Origin: Diplonema japonicum
Lineage: Eukaryota > Euglenozoa > Diplonemea > Diplonemida > Diplonemidae
Direction of reading: 5' to 3'
Assembly (NCBI GenBank): GCA_964019335.1
Contig: OZ025726.1
Coordinates: forward strand, 248,001-312,000
DNA: 64,000 bases
Positions 1 through 10,049 of the stretch are shown here, one piece after another (the first letter of the stretch is position 1; each line of letters begins with the position of its first letter). The position numbers were made by a program, and so were the translations under genes. The notes below the pieces were generated by a model. It was not told where the DNA came from. It saw only the letters and a program-made list of their open reading frames with translations, and searched no databases.

Positions 1-363
1 CATTGGTATGGGGTATTCCTTTCCGTCCATTAGGATGGGGCCTGCCATGCCAACGGGCAGTGGGACGTAGCCGATGATGTTCTCGCAGTTGGAGCCCACT
101 ACGTTTGTGTAGTCGAAGCCCTCGAAGGGGACGTTGTCGAGGTTTGTAGACCCTTCCTTCGAGTGCATGTAGTCCTTGATGAACTCCCTCCTCACCTGGA
201 TCGCCCTCTGGTAGTCCGGGGCGTACCCCTTCTCCAGCTCGTGGAACTTTATGCTCTTCTCGTGGATTAGTTTTATCACTTCTTCGTTCGTTTTGTCTCT
301 TAGGCTCCCTGACGTCAGCATGCGGCGTGCATGCGCAAGTCGGGTACGTGCTGCGGGGATCAT
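1..363 (-). CDS. HMGR: HMG-CoA reductase, 5' part (runs off the left edge)
   Basis: Makes mevalonate from HMG-CoA with NADPH, the committing step of isoprenoid synthesis. The first 121 residues are visible. The segment from about residue 66 (FEGFDYTNVVGSNCENIIGY, followed by VPLPVGMAGPI) is the conserved entry to the class I catalytic domain, so the identification is firm. The ATG at 363 follows directly on 23 genomic A residues. The first 14 residues (MIPAARTRLAHARR) are rich in Arg and Ala and lack acids, like a mitochondrial presequence. There is no room for the sterol-sensing membrane domain of animal and plant enzymes, so this is a soluble form as in kinetoplastids. A second in-frame ATG 14 codons downstream would give a leaderless protein. 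The frame is open to the window edge. Confidence 0.9.
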   Translation of the reverse strand, partial: MIPAARTRLAHARRMLTSGSLRDKTNEEVIKLIHEKSIKFHELEKGYAPDYQRAIQVRREFIKDYMHSKEGSTNLDNVPFEGFDYTNVVGSNCENIIGYVPLPVGMAGPILMDGKEYPIPM

Positions 364-386
364 TTTTTTTTTTTTTTTTTTTTTTT
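364..386 (-). promoter_or_regulatory. Poly(A) 5' leader abutting the HMGR start codon
   Basis: In the sense of the gene this is an uninterrupted run of 23 A residues ending at the ATG. The same arrangement precedes the ATGs at 14385, 35180, 60802 and 62988. It is probably 5' UTR sequence; a role in translation is inference. The rest of the gap to 642 holds pyrimidine-rich stretches in the sense direction (about 530-640) that could precede a trans-splice acceptor, and a short imperfect palindrome near 582-600. Confidence 0.5.
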
Positions 387-642
387 AAACTTCCTTCGCC
401 TGTGTCTATTGAATTGGAATTGTTCTGACTTAGGGCAGTCACCGCAGGGAGTTTACTGTTTTACTTCTTTACGTCGACTGTGCTGTGCAGTGTGTCGAGG
501 GAGAGATTGTCCCCGCAAACCAGCTTCGGTTCGAGAAAAAAAAGGGGGAGATTCGATATGTAATGAAAGAAAGAAAGAAAGCTCCGTGTAGAGCTGCACG
601 GGGAGAGGAGGAGGGATAGAGGAAAAGAACAGAAGTTCTTCT

Positions 643-3600
643 CTACTTCTCAACGGTCAGCGCACGTCGCACCGCAGCTGGCAAGGAGCAGAACATCATG
701 TCTTTCTTTTTGCTGGCGATGGTCCGGACATAGGCCCCGAACTCCGTCGTGCAAACAGGCGGGTCTTGTGACCGCCGCCGATGCCGGCTCCCTCCGCTAG
801 AGGGCTTCTTCCTAGGCTGCTCGTACTGCACACTGTCCGTCTGCAACCTCGCGATGCCTGCTGTCAACGGGCGTTTAAACGGTTGGTGTTTCCAATTTGA
901 CACATGAACAGGGGGCGGGGGCGGGTGCTGGGGAGCATTGGTAAGGAGCTGCGGAGGGTATGGGATGACCTCCTCGATGAGGCTTTTCGCGGGTAAGGCC
1001 AACCCCATCAAAGTAGAAGCCTCAGGACCTGCTTCAGGGGTGGACACAGACACCTCACTACTGTTGGGAGTCAGCGTACTGCAAGAAGACTCCATCTCAC
1101 TAGCTGTACCCGACACTTTTGACAGTGCTCCTGACAGGGTCGAGGGTGCTCCCGACGCAGGTGTGTGAGGCGATTCTAACCGTGATTCTTCATGGACGGG
1201 GGAGTTTTCTGGGCTGCTGTTGAAGGGGGTGAACTTTGTCGTGATCTGGAGCATGGACACAGACTGCTTGTTGATGGGCGAGACAAGGTTTTCCCTCCAG
1301 CTGGGGCGCTTCTCCTTCTTCGCAAGAACAAGCTCTCCGTTTTTTTCACCTGAATCGTTGATGTTCCCGCTCTTGTAGTTACTGCTGTTGTTGTTGTTGT
1401 TATTGTTGTTGTTGTTGTTGTTATTATCGCCGTTTTTGTTGTTGTTGTTGTTGTTGTTGTTATTGTTGTTATTGTTATTGCTGTTATTGTTGTTATTATC
1501 GCCATTTTTGTTGTTGTTGTTGTTGTTCTTATTGGCATAGGTGCTGCTGTTTTTGGGCGTGTTGCCGCCCATACTGTCCTCCGAGCTGCCCTCAATAACG
1601 TCAATAGCACAGGCCAGCTCCAGCTTCCTTGGAGGGGTTGCCTTCGCATCAGTATTCTTCTGTGACTCAACTGCCTTTTTTTTCACTTCACCAGATTTCT
1701 TCCGCCCCACAGACATGTTGCTAAGGTTGCTAAGGTTGCTAGCACTCCTGATGCTGCCCCGATTCACGTTTGAGCTGGGTCGCAGCATGCTGCCGTGGCT
1801 GCTTCGGGACTTTGCGGAGGTCCGGCGTGTCTTGGTGGTCCTTGTGGCCTGTGCGTTCTCTATCAATGAACAAAAAACGTTTACAAGCATGGCTTTGAGC
1901 GAATCGTGGGTTTTACACTCCGGAAGCGAAAGTCCCGACATCAAAAGCTCTCCTGTGTCTATGGCTTCAAGGTACTGTGTCTCAGTGATTTGATACGCGT
2001 CCTTGAAGCCCGAGAGCTGCAATTGCTTATCTCGGTTTCGTATGGCCTCCGTCATCGCCTTTACAACCCTGCCCCCGTCAACCGCTAGTTTAGACAATTC
2101 CATGTACCTCCCCACGATCGTGTTTGATCGGTTTTTAAGAAATGTGCTCGCTTTTTTCGGCACTGGGCTTGCGAAGCCAGGAAGATCCTCCGGTGTGACC
2201 CCTGGTAGTCGCTTTCTCAAATACCACGGCCTCAACCACAAATACCCTCCCGTCAGCTCTTCGAAGATCGGTTTGTAGCATCCCACTCCCAACGTTACCT
2301 CTTGACCGTAAAATGGTTTCTCGTCGATGTCCTCCGTAGTTGCTACTTTGCAGCATGCTGTCATCAACGTAAGGCCCTTCGGTGTCCTCCCCAACATGCA
2401 GATCAGCCGTTTCATCTCTTCCCCGCCGACTGTGGCGGTCTGTTCATTTATGAGAGTGACTTCGTTATGCACTGCAATGGTGGCTTTGGGTGCTTGGTTC
2501 GGATTGTTTTCGTAGCTACGCATGTTGAGCGTGTCGTCTCCAGTAGGGTACTGCTGTACTAAGAGCTGCAGATGTATCCAAAGAGAGAAACTTCTTGCGT
2601 CGGACGGGCTGTCTGTAGCAAGTGTTGTTGCAAACTGCGACATCCACGGCAAGCTCTCTTCCATCGCCACTTTACGTAGACTTGGAAAATTTTGTAAACC
2701 CTGCTCAAGGACCCGAAGTAGCACATCCCGTTGAAAGGGGGTTGCGTCACCATGGCACGGGTGGAGGTCCAGCAACAACACGGTGACAAGGTCTGTGAGA
2801 GGCGGGGGTTCGATAGATTCGGTTCCCCACCAGTATTCAGGTAGATCCCGCGGTACAGAGCTTGGTCCTGGACACCTCCCTACCCTTGTCGTCTCTAACA
2901 CTTCGTAGCACCTTGTCTTCGAGACCTGCGTTGTGTGGTACCCCTCAAGGCTCTTCATCACCGTTTCTGTGACCAGCGTCTGCCCGAGCCTGCAAGATGC
3001 CACGCCTTTCGACGACGTGGACTTGTCGATGTCGTCTAGCTCGTACTTCAACTCTGACACGAACCCTGACACAGGAGGATAGTTCTCTTCCCAGTCTTTC
3101 CACAATCCTTGGAGCTCGGTAGACCACTTCTTTACTGCTGCGTACTGCCGCACCCCTCCGATGAAATCCACAGCATTGCGGTGCTTTCTGAATGCCACCA
3201 TCCACATCATGAACACTGGCTTCTCGTGCAGGATGACGCCTTCGTAGAGCGTGCAGCACCCCACGACACAGCTGACCATCTTCTCTATGCAGGCTGCGAA
3301 TAATGAGTGGTCTAGTTTCTGGAGAGCGATCCCGCCTGGTACTGTTAAACTGACAAGACAAGCTTCCGGGCTGCTCAAAGGTTTCGGCAAGTACTCAGTG
3401 CGGCCTGCCCACGTTACGTCCACATTATTCTTGTAAATGTTGACCAGTGTCATGGCCAGCCTGTAGACCTCGTATCCTCTGTACTGCATTCCCTGCGGTG
3501 TGACAGCGAACTCGGTTCCTTTCGGCAGCATCTCCATGGCAGTGATGACGGGTGGCAGCCTCGATGTGTTGATCTGCTGCTGCAGGAACTCGAAACACTT

Positions 3601-6600
3601 CGTCGCGTCCATTTCGCTGCGGAACGCCGCGACTAGGTAGTGCAGGCCCCTCATGACCTCTACTCCCTTCAGATCGGAAACGGTTGCAGACGCCAGATCT
3701 ATTCTGGAATCTTGCCCGCCTCCAATGTAACACAGTACCACTGGTGCTATTGACGTACAAAGCAACTGAAAAAGCGGGGTTTCTAACCGCACTAAAGCTT
3801 GGCTGTTCTTATTAGTCATGAAGGTGTCTTGTGGGCTCAGTGTGACAGGTGATAGTGAAAACACAGCAGAGCAATAGGTGTGGTTCAGGCGCACTGCAGG
3901 CTGCTCATACCACCCGTAGCCTGGCACGGTGGTTGTTGTGAGGATGGCACCCGGCGGTGCCGCAAGAGCTGTTCTGAGAGTCTTCGAAAGGGTAACTCCA
4001 TACATCCTCAGACCCTCCCCGTCGGACTGCGTGCAGTAATTCCCTTTGTGGATTCCTATTTGTGTTACTGCCGTCGACACTTGTTTAGCATATTCGAGGC
4101 ACTCTCCACCCTCGCGGAACCACGACATGTGATAAGTACTCCAGTCTCGTTTGTCGGTCACCACCCGGGTGCCCCCGTATACCGTGCTCCATTCTACTAA
4201 GGTGTGTTCCGCCCCACCAATCACCACAGCAAACCACAGTTCATTAGTGTCGATGGCAGCTCTTTTCACGACAGGCAGCGTGAGTGAGAAGACATCGCAC
4301 ATGCGGGTGTCGGCCATCCTCGTATGATGAACCGACGGGAAGAGTCCCATCTTCCCAGTGTTGCACGCCAATGCGGAGGCGCAGAATGACAGGGGGTAGT
4401 TGGCACCCCATGTAAGTGTTTTTAAATTGTCGCGCACATCATCAACAGCACCGGGGGACACAATGGTTATGCCCGGAGTGGAGAAGCCGCAGAGGTCCAC
4501 ACACTCCTTCGTGCCGTCGTCGTAGACGAGCTGGCCGTCCACGATGGTGTACCGTGTATCGCAGGTGGTCAACGACGAGTAGACGGTCAAGCCACGCGAG
4601 ACGAAAGTATTGCTGCCTTGGCACCCACCGACAGTCTTGCTGTTCTTCACCGGCCTCCCTTCGAAGGATTGCAGTACGGAAGCAGGCCACGCGGGTTCTA
4701 CAAGACATGCTTCGACAATACTCAACACGACTGCCATGGCTGCTGGAACCGACTCGATGCTCATCAAAGCTGCGCCCACGGAATTCCAGTGGAACATCAC
4801 ACCCTGCTTGGAGAAAGCCCCGAGACTCTTCATACAAACGTACCTGAATATGGACAACGACAGGTGCAGATCGGTGTCCGACAATCCTTGTGGGACCAAT
4901 GGCTTCACGCAAACAAAAGTGACCCTCCCGGTTGGTATCACGGGTAGTCGCAGACGTTTCTCTTCTTTGTTTTTGCAGAGAAAGCAATCTTTGTCCGGTT
5001 CTTGACTGGACGTCTCCAGCTGGGTGATGATGAGCTGAGCCACGTCCCGTGTCCAGTCCTTGATTTTAACACGTGGTGCTTCCTTGGCAGCGTGGGGGTG
5101 GGTAGCCTTCATGGCTGCGACTGCATTACTTATTTTGCTTGAAAGGTTCAACGTGAGCCGTGATTCGACAAACACCCCGCTACCTGGTATCGCACTGCAT
5201 AACCCTGACGCGATGCGCATCTTCTCCCCGTTGAGCACTGTGTTCCCTTCGCTGTCGTCTTCGAGGCGCAGCAGATCAGAGGGCGAGACTTCGACCATAC
5301 TGACGCGCCATACCGATGAGGGCGTGGGGCTCACGGTGCCCACAGTCCTGCTGTTCAGCAGGAACATTAAGACGCTGGCGACATCCTTGAACAGAATGCC
5401 CCATTGGCCGTCGTTGAACCCGTTCATCACGTACCCGCCCAGCTTGCTTGCTTCCTCCTGTAGCTTCCCCCCACACTCGAATGGTACACCAGACACACAC
5501 GAGTACACGTATGACACGTTGCCCACAGGAGGGACAGTCCTTTGTGTGATTTTGGTTCGCCACCACGCGTAAGCCAAGCATGGTCCATGCAGTGCTTGTC
5601 CAGTGTGATGTATCTGTGACGGTGCCGCTATGACAGCAACAGGCGTGACCTTCTCCGTGTTGCTGTGTGGTGGCATTGAAAACGCCGCGACCTTTACGTT
5701 CGTCGGGTTCCCTGGATGGGTGATCTTGTGATGCTGCAGGCAGCTGGAGTCCATGCGCTCTGTCGGCAACAGGAAACAGAATGGCGGGCAGAGCTTTAGC
5801 AGGAAATGTGGTCTGTCGAGATACTCGCATGCGCCTAGCGCGGGGTGCACAGGTATGCAATCTACCACAAGTCTCATCGACTTCATTTCCTTGTGGGCAG
5901 CCCAAGGCACGGCACGGGCTGAGCTAAGCAGCGACACGCAGAAACTTATCAAATCTTCGATTTGCTTGAACGATGCCAAGAATGCAGACCCCGGCATGTC
6001 ATTACTTGTACACTCCTCCAGACCATTGCACCTGTCAAGCGTCGACAAGAACAGCACTTCCCACAGGCCCATGGACTCCTCCGCCAGGTCGACCTCACCC
6101 AAGCACACGTACTGCCTACTGGGTTTTACAATAACCGCTTCCTGTGACAGAACCCTTGCAGGCGGAGCTGTCACATACGGAATTTGTCCTGACGGAGGTA
6201 TCAAGAGTCCCCTGACCATGTCATAGGCACCAAGTCGCCAGTCCTCAGTTTCTTGCAAGTTGATCAAGCCAGGCCATTTTTCTAAAAGGCTCGCTTCTTT
6301 GGGCGAGAGACATCCAGAGAGTACTTCTGTGGAGATGAGATGCTGGCTGACGAGGAGCTGCCCCGGCTCGCCAAGGGAAAGGTATTGCGGCTCGAGGCTG
6401 TACGTGTAGTAGGAGTCGTGGACAGTGAGGAGGGGAGTGGTCTCGGTAACCATGATGGACGGGATGGGAATGCCAGACTCCAAGCCAAGCTCCCCGCAGA
6501 GCAAAGTGATGTCCTGCGACCAGCTGATGTTGGAAAGAGATTCAATAACTAGCTGGCCCCATCTGACAGCAGCATGAGACGTAGAGAAGACAGCAGCGCC

Positions 6601-9600
6601 CCGAAGGCAAGGGCTTTGTGGATCCATGACAAGGACGCCCTCAAGGCCCTCTGCAATCGCGTTGAGAGTCGCCCAAAACAAGCGGCAGACTTCTTCTAGA
6701 TTGACGATGTCCGCGAATTCAGTAGCGCTGAACACAGCTTGCCACCGCTTGTCTCTGTGGCCACGTTTCGGCACCATTGGGGGGAGTAGTGGGCCTTCGA
6801 CGGCATCATACGGCAGAGTGTGCATAGGCACAATCCTCGACACAGTTTGCCAGGGCTTGGTGTAGAGTTGCGGGGTCGTGACTGTGTAGCATGTGTTGGA
6901 TCCCGGGACCTTTGTGAGTGTCAGCACTTCACCTACTGGAAGCGAGGCCTGAACGGCAGGTAAACAGTTAGCGGTGCTTTGAATGTCAACATCCCTGACC
7001 ACAATAGTATGCATGGGGGTCGAGCTGACAGCATGATGCGCCCGCCTCATAGCGGACCCATAATAGTATTCCTTGGTGTGGAACAGCGTGCCTTCCACAA
7101 CAGCGAAACAACACTGCGTGTTGACGCCGATTCGTTCGTCGAGGGCTCTCAGCGCAGCCTTCGCACGAAGGGTGTACTGCAGGGCGTGTTCGATGGACCA
7201 GAACCCAGCAACGAAGGAGCCTTCGGATATACTGCTGTAGACCTCTATCCCTGTTGCGTGGCCCGTGATACACTGCAGCACAAAGAAGGTCTGCGGAAGG
7301 GTTTTTCTAACGCTCCGTGCGGAGTCTACATAACACCACACGACGCAGGCCCACCCGTTTATGACGCACTGTGCTGGGTAGGTGTTGTCGAGACGGTCCA
7401 ACATCTCAGCACTCCCTTCGACATCGTCGGGTACTATCCTGCATGTCTTTGTGTCATCGGGGACCTTTCCAGCGAGAAGCTTTACCTGCCAAGGAACAAG
7501 CGGTGCTGCAACCGCCGAGACGGCATCGGTGATTTGCAAAGGTGTGCTGAGCAACGATGCAACAGTGCCCGACCCAAGTATCTGGCACCCGCCTGCCGCC
7601 TCAGCCAACATCAGCCCCCAGTTCACGATGTCTCTACAGTACAAGAAGCCTTCTTTGGTTACGTGTGGCATGCTTTTGCCTTCTGTCACGGAAAGCCGGA
7701 CACCATGCTCCAAACCCCACTTCTCTGTTACCGTGATAACGATGAGACACGCAGTACGTGCAGCCTGTATCAACGTATTTGTGGCAATTGTATACATGCA
7801 ATTCCATGGGTGGTGCAGGGTTGCATACCCATTGCACTCTTCTGCAGCGGCTAGTATCAACGCGTCCAGCGGTGCCCGGAGGCACTCCACCACTGGGGAC
7901 AGGACAGTCACAAGCCCTATGGTCCCAGACGGTGGCGGGTTGTGTCGCAGCAGGTGGTCAAACGCCATGAGGGAGCCTGGGTCTTCACAGTACCCATGTG
8001 GGAAAAGAGACGACGAAGAGGACTCGTTGGTTTCTTCATCCCATTCCTTCGCTTCGTTTACTTTATAGTACCTCGAGATCGAAACACAGCTGCAAAGGGC
8101 AAGGACGAAGATACCTAAGGCCCCGTCAGTTTCCCTTATCGTCTCTGTTCCAACGTCTTGGAATGTTTTTTCTACTTGTAGTGTGTAAAGGCTTGTCTGG
8201 GAACAGGCGTGAGCTACCTCCGCTTTCAAAATGGTGTCTTCGTTCGGCTCATCATAAATTGTGTCCAGCAGGGCGCCGATCCTGTCCACGTCCACATATC
8301 CACTGACGTCACGACAGTCTTGTAGTTTCGGAAGCTTTTTACCCCCAGCAGCAACGAGCTTTCTCAAACATTCTTGCATGGCCTCTTCTTGCGCTATGTT
8401 TTGTTCCACGCATTCACCGAGCCGGGTTTGGCACATATCCAAGTTCGCCTCCTTCTCCACAATCTGCTTCAACAAGCTGTCCACGTACCCCTGCTTCATC
8501 GCAGACTCTGTTTTGCGCATTGACCCCTCCCGCTCTTTCCGCGAGAAGGATTGCCTTTGCTTCAACGGGGCGTCTTCTATCAAGAACGGTGAGCATGCAG
8601 CATCACGTGTTTCAACCTTTGGTCGGGGGGAAGGCGCGGGGCTGTGAGGTTCTGTCTGTCTGACAGATGACCGCCTACGGTTCACCGCGACTGCTGATGA
8701 CGCCCTAGTAGATGACTGACGCGACACGGGACGTGTAGAAGTGGAGCGCTCCTGCTGAGGAGGGTCATGGTAGCGGAAAGACGAACCTCGCCGGGTCTCC
8801 TGGAAAGAATCTCGAACGTCGGGCTCAAAAATCGACACAGACTCGGGCACCTCCGGTACAGGTGCAGGTGCAGGTGCAGGCACAGGCGTTGAGGGTTTTT
8901 CAGCAACGACTTCCCTGGTAACTATGCTCTCCTCTTCGTTCCCCGCTTTCGCCGCATTCATAGGTACCAACTCCAACTGCAGTTCGAGAGTTTCGATATT
9001 GTCTGTGAGCTCTGTGATGGTGTTTTGCTGTGCGGAGATCCGGCTGGTCAGCATCGCAACGTTTGACACAGAAGACGCGTCCTGCGCGTGAAGCTTTGCA
9101 TAGATGTCCTTTTGGTAGAGCAGGGCTTCGTTCCGCACGGTTAACTCTTGTTGTTGGACCTGGACCTCTTCTTGTAGGCTTGCGATGCATGATGTGTGCT
9201 CGGCGACCTCTTGTTTCATCTCCTTTACTTGTTTGGTAAGGTACAGCTCGCGTGCGCGAAATGTGTTTTCGACTTTGCCGATCTCACGTCGTTTCTCAGC
9301 TTCGATCATCTGTCGGATTAGCTCCATCTTCTGGACTTCTTGTTCCGACTCGAAGACCTTGAAGATATCGAAATGGCTTACGTCTTTTTCTTTTTCTTCT
9401 TCAGTTGTGCCGGCACCGCTTTGCGTTTTGAGCAGAACCAGTTCTTTGTAGATCGTGTTGCGGATGTCTTCTAGCTGCGCGGATTTTTTCAAGATTGTTT
9501 TCTTGAGATCCTCCTCGCTTGCTTCGAGTGTGGCGATCTTCTCCTTAAGACACTGTACCTGTTGAGATGTGTCTGCCATCTTCCTCGACATAGCGAGGAT

Positions 9601-9954
9601 GTTCTGCGGGGCCCACTTCGACACAACCTTCATTTCCTGCAGTTCTCTGTGGGAGGGTTTGTTAATCGTGCTTGCGACGATCCCTCCGAAGGCGTCCGGG
9701 AGTAGCTTCTCGAGTTCTGTTATGATCGCGTGTCGGTCTTCCACGTCGTCCGCGTGTTTCAATTCAGTGAGCTTTCCTGTGATGCGCTCGGAGGCAAACC
9801 CAACCTCTCGAAGGACCTCGCTGTGTTTCTCTTCCTCCTTCGCCGCCATCGCCAACGACAACCCGGCGAATGCATTGCCGTTGTCAGCTTCGGAGAGAGA
9901 TGCGATATTGATGCTTCGCGATCGTCTAGCAGGGCCATCGTTGACTTTGAGCAT
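643..9954 (-). CDS. Giant coiled-coil protein with repeated degenerate class III nucleotidyl-cyclase-like modules
   Basis: A single uninterrupted 3,103-residue frame. Residues about 40-330 are Lys/Glu-rich coiled coil, then Pro/Ser/Arg-rich linker to about 480 and more helix to about 560. A hydrophobic stretch near 611-628 could be a membrane segment. From about 675 on, modules of 150-250 residues recall class III cyclases: near 676-800 the order VTVL, a helical middle, GVRLSV, VNWGLMLAEAAGG and QILGS matches the usual VTVLF, GIRIGI, VN-A-RL and GQILVS succession. A similar ending, GEPGQLLVSQHL, occurs near 1192-1203, and LVTVLLLDLH opens a later module. Most metal-binding Asp positions appear lost, so catalysis is unlikely. 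The C-terminus is Ser/Thr-rich with poly-Asn tracts. The start is the ATG at 9954. Fold and function are inference; a scaffold, perhaps flagellar, is one possibility. Confidence 0.7.
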   Translation of the reverse strand: MLKVNDGPARRSRSINIASLSEADNGNAFAGLSLAMAAKEEEKHSEVLREVGFASERITGKLTELKHADDVEDRHAIITELEKLLPDAFGGIVASTINKPSHRELQEMKVVSKWAPQNILAMSRKMADTSQQVQCLKEKIATLEASEEDLKKTILKKSAQLEDIRNTIYKELVLLKTQSGAGTTEEEKEKDVSHFDIFKVFESEQEVQKMELIRQMIEAEKRREIGKVENTFRARELYLTKQVKEMKQEVAEHTSCIASLQEEVQVQQQELTVRNEALLYQKDIYAKLHAQDASSVSNVAMLTSRISAQQNTITELTDNIETLELQLELVPMNAAKAGNEEESIVTREVVAEKPSTPVPAPAPAPVPEVPESVSIFEPDVRDSFQETRRGSSFRYHDPPQQERSTSTRPVSRQSSTRASSAVAVNRRRSSVRQTEPHSPAPSPRPKVETRDAACSPFLIEDAPLKQRQSFSRKEREGSMRKTESAMKQGYVDSLLKQIVEKEANLDMCQTRLGECVEQNIAQEEAMQECLRKLVAAGGKKLPKLQDCRDVSGYVDVDRIGALLDTIYDEPNEDTILKAEVAHACSQTSLYTLQVEKTFQDVGTETIRETDGALGIFVLALCSCVSISRYYKVNEAKEWDEETNESSSSSLFPHGYCEDPGSLMAFDHLLRHNPPPSGTIGLVTVLSPVVECLRAPLDALILAAAEECNGYATLHHPWNCMYTIATNTLIQAARTACLIVITVTEKWGLEHGVRLSVTEGKSMPHVTKEGFLYCRDIVNWGLMLAEAAGGCQILGSGTVASLLSTPLQITDAVSAVAAPLVPWQVKLLAGKVPDDTKTCRIVPDDVEGSAEMLDRLDNTYPAQCVINGWACVVWCYVDSARSVRKTLPQTFFVLQCITGHATGIEVYSSISEGSFVAGFWSIEHALQYTLRAKAALRALDERIGVNTQCCFAVVEGTLFHTKEYYYGSAMRRAHHAVSSTPMHTIVVRDVDIQSTANCLPAVQASLPVGEVLTLTKVPGSNTCYTVTTPQLYTKPWQTVSRIVPMHTLPYDAVEGPLLPPMVPKRGHRDKRWQAVFSATEFADIVNLEEVCRLFWATLNAIAEGLEGVLVMDPQSPCLRGAAVFSTSHAAVRWGQLVIESLSNISWSQDITLLCGELGLESGIPIPSIMVTETTPLLTVHDSYYTYSLEPQYLSLGEPGQLLVSQHLISTEVLSGCLSPKEASLLEKWPGLINLQETEDWRLGAYDMVRGLLIPPSGQIPYVTAPPARVLSQEAVIVKPSRQYVCLGEVDLAEESMGLWEVLFLSTLDRCNGLEECTSNDMPGSAFLASFKQIEDLISFCVSLLSSARAVPWAAHKEMKSMRLVVDCIPVHPALGACEYLDRPHFLLKLCPPFCFLLPTERMDSSCLQHHKITHPGNPTNVKVAAFSMPPHSNTEKVTPVAVIAAPSQIHHTGQALHGPCLAYAWWRTKITQRTVPPVGNVSYVYSCVSGVPFECGGKLQEEASKLGGYVMNGFNDGQWGILFKDVASVLMFLLNSRTVGTVSPTPSSVWRVSMVEVSPSDLLRLEDDSEGNTVLNGEKMRIASGLCSAIPGSGVFVESRLTLNLSSKISNAVAAMKATHPHAAKEAPRVKIKDWTRDVAQLIITQLETSSQEPDKDCFLCKNKEEKRLRLPVIPTGRVTFVCVKPLVPQGLSDTDLHLSLSIFRYVCMKSLGAFSKQGVMFHWNSVGAALMSIESVPAAMAVVLSIVEACLVEPAWPASVLQSFEGRPVKNSKTVGGCQGSNTFVSRGLTVYSSLTTCDTRYTIVDGQLVYDDGTKECVDLCGFSTPGITIVSPGAVDDVRDNLKTLTWGANYPLSFCASALACNTGKMGLFPSVHHTRMADTRMCDVFSLTLPVVKRAAIDTNELWFAVVIGGAEHTLVEWSTVYGGTRVVTDKRDWSTYHMSWFREGGECLEYAKQVSTAVTQIGIHKGNYCTQSDGEGLRMYGVTLSKTLRTALAAPPGAILTTTTVPGYGWYEQPAVRLNHTYCSAVFSLSPVTLSPQDTFMTNKNSQALVRLETPLFQLLCTSIAPVVLCYIGGGQDSRIDLASATVSDLKGVEVMRGLHYLVAAFRSEMDATKCFEFLQQQINTSRLPPVITAMEMLPKGTEFAVTPQGMQYRGYEVYRLAMTLVNIYKNNVDVTWAGRTEYLPKPLSSPEACLVSLTVPGGIALQKLDHSLFAACIEKMVSCVVGCCTLYEGVILHEKPVFMMWMVAFRKHRNAVDFIGGVRQYAAVKKWSTELQGLWKDWEENYPPVSGFVSELKYELDDIDKSTSSKGVASCRLGQTLVTETVMKSLEGYHTTQVSKTRCYEVLETTRVGRCPGPSSVPRDLPEYWWGTESIEPPPLTDLVTVLLLDLHPCHGDATPFQRDVLLRVLEQGLQNFPSLRKVAMEESLPWMSQFATTLATDSPSDARSFSLWIHLQLLVQQYPTGDDTLNMRSYENNPNQAPKATIAVHNEVTLINEQTATVGGEEMKRLICMLGRTPKGLTLMTACCKVATTEDIDEKPFYGQEVTLGVGCYKPIFEELTGGYLWLRPWYLRKRLPGVTPEDLPGFASPVPKKASTFLKNRSNTIVGRYMELSKLAVDGGRVVKAMTEAIRNRDKQLQLSGFKDAYQITETQYLEAIDTGELLMSGLSLPECKTHDSLKAMLVNVFCSLIENAQATRTTKTRRTSAKSRSSHGSMLRPSSNVNRGSIRSASNLSNLSNMSVGRKKSGEVKKKAVESQKNTDAKATPPRKLELACAIDVIEGSSEDSMGGNTPKNSSTYANKNNNNNNKNGDNNNNNSNNNNNNNNNNNNNNKNGDNNNNNNNNNNNNNSSNYKSGNINDSGEKNGELVLAKKEKRPSWRENLVSPINKQSVSMLQITTKFTPFNSSPENSPVHEESRLESPHTPASGAPSTLSGALSKVSGTASEMESSCSTLTPNSSEVSVSTPEAGPEASTLMGLALPAKSLIEEVIPYPPQLLTNAPQHPPPPPVHVSNWKHQPFKRPLTAGIARLQTDSVQYEQPRKKPSSGGSRHRRRSQDPPVCTTEFGAYVRTIASKKKDMMFCSLPAAVRRALTVEK
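1381..1535. repeat. Trinucleotide (GTT/ATT)n tract encoding poly-Asn
   Basis: Imperfect GTT repeat on the plus strand, read as AAC/AAT on the minus strand, coding for several Asn runs broken by Lys-Asn-Gly-Asp. It lies in frame near the C-terminus of the cyclase-like protein. It is likely to vary in length between alleles. Confidence 0.9.
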
Positions 9955-9979
9955 TTCATGTGTTGGTCATGTGTGGTAT

Positions 9980-10010
<31 letters not shown>

Positions 10011-10049
10011 CTTGAAGAAAAAAAAAAAATTAAAAGAAAGGAGAGAAGA

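Noticed and set aside
4416-4847. Plus-strand Arg-rich frames over the cyclase-like gene
   Set aside because: Antisense shadows of the long minus-strand frame, with no homology.
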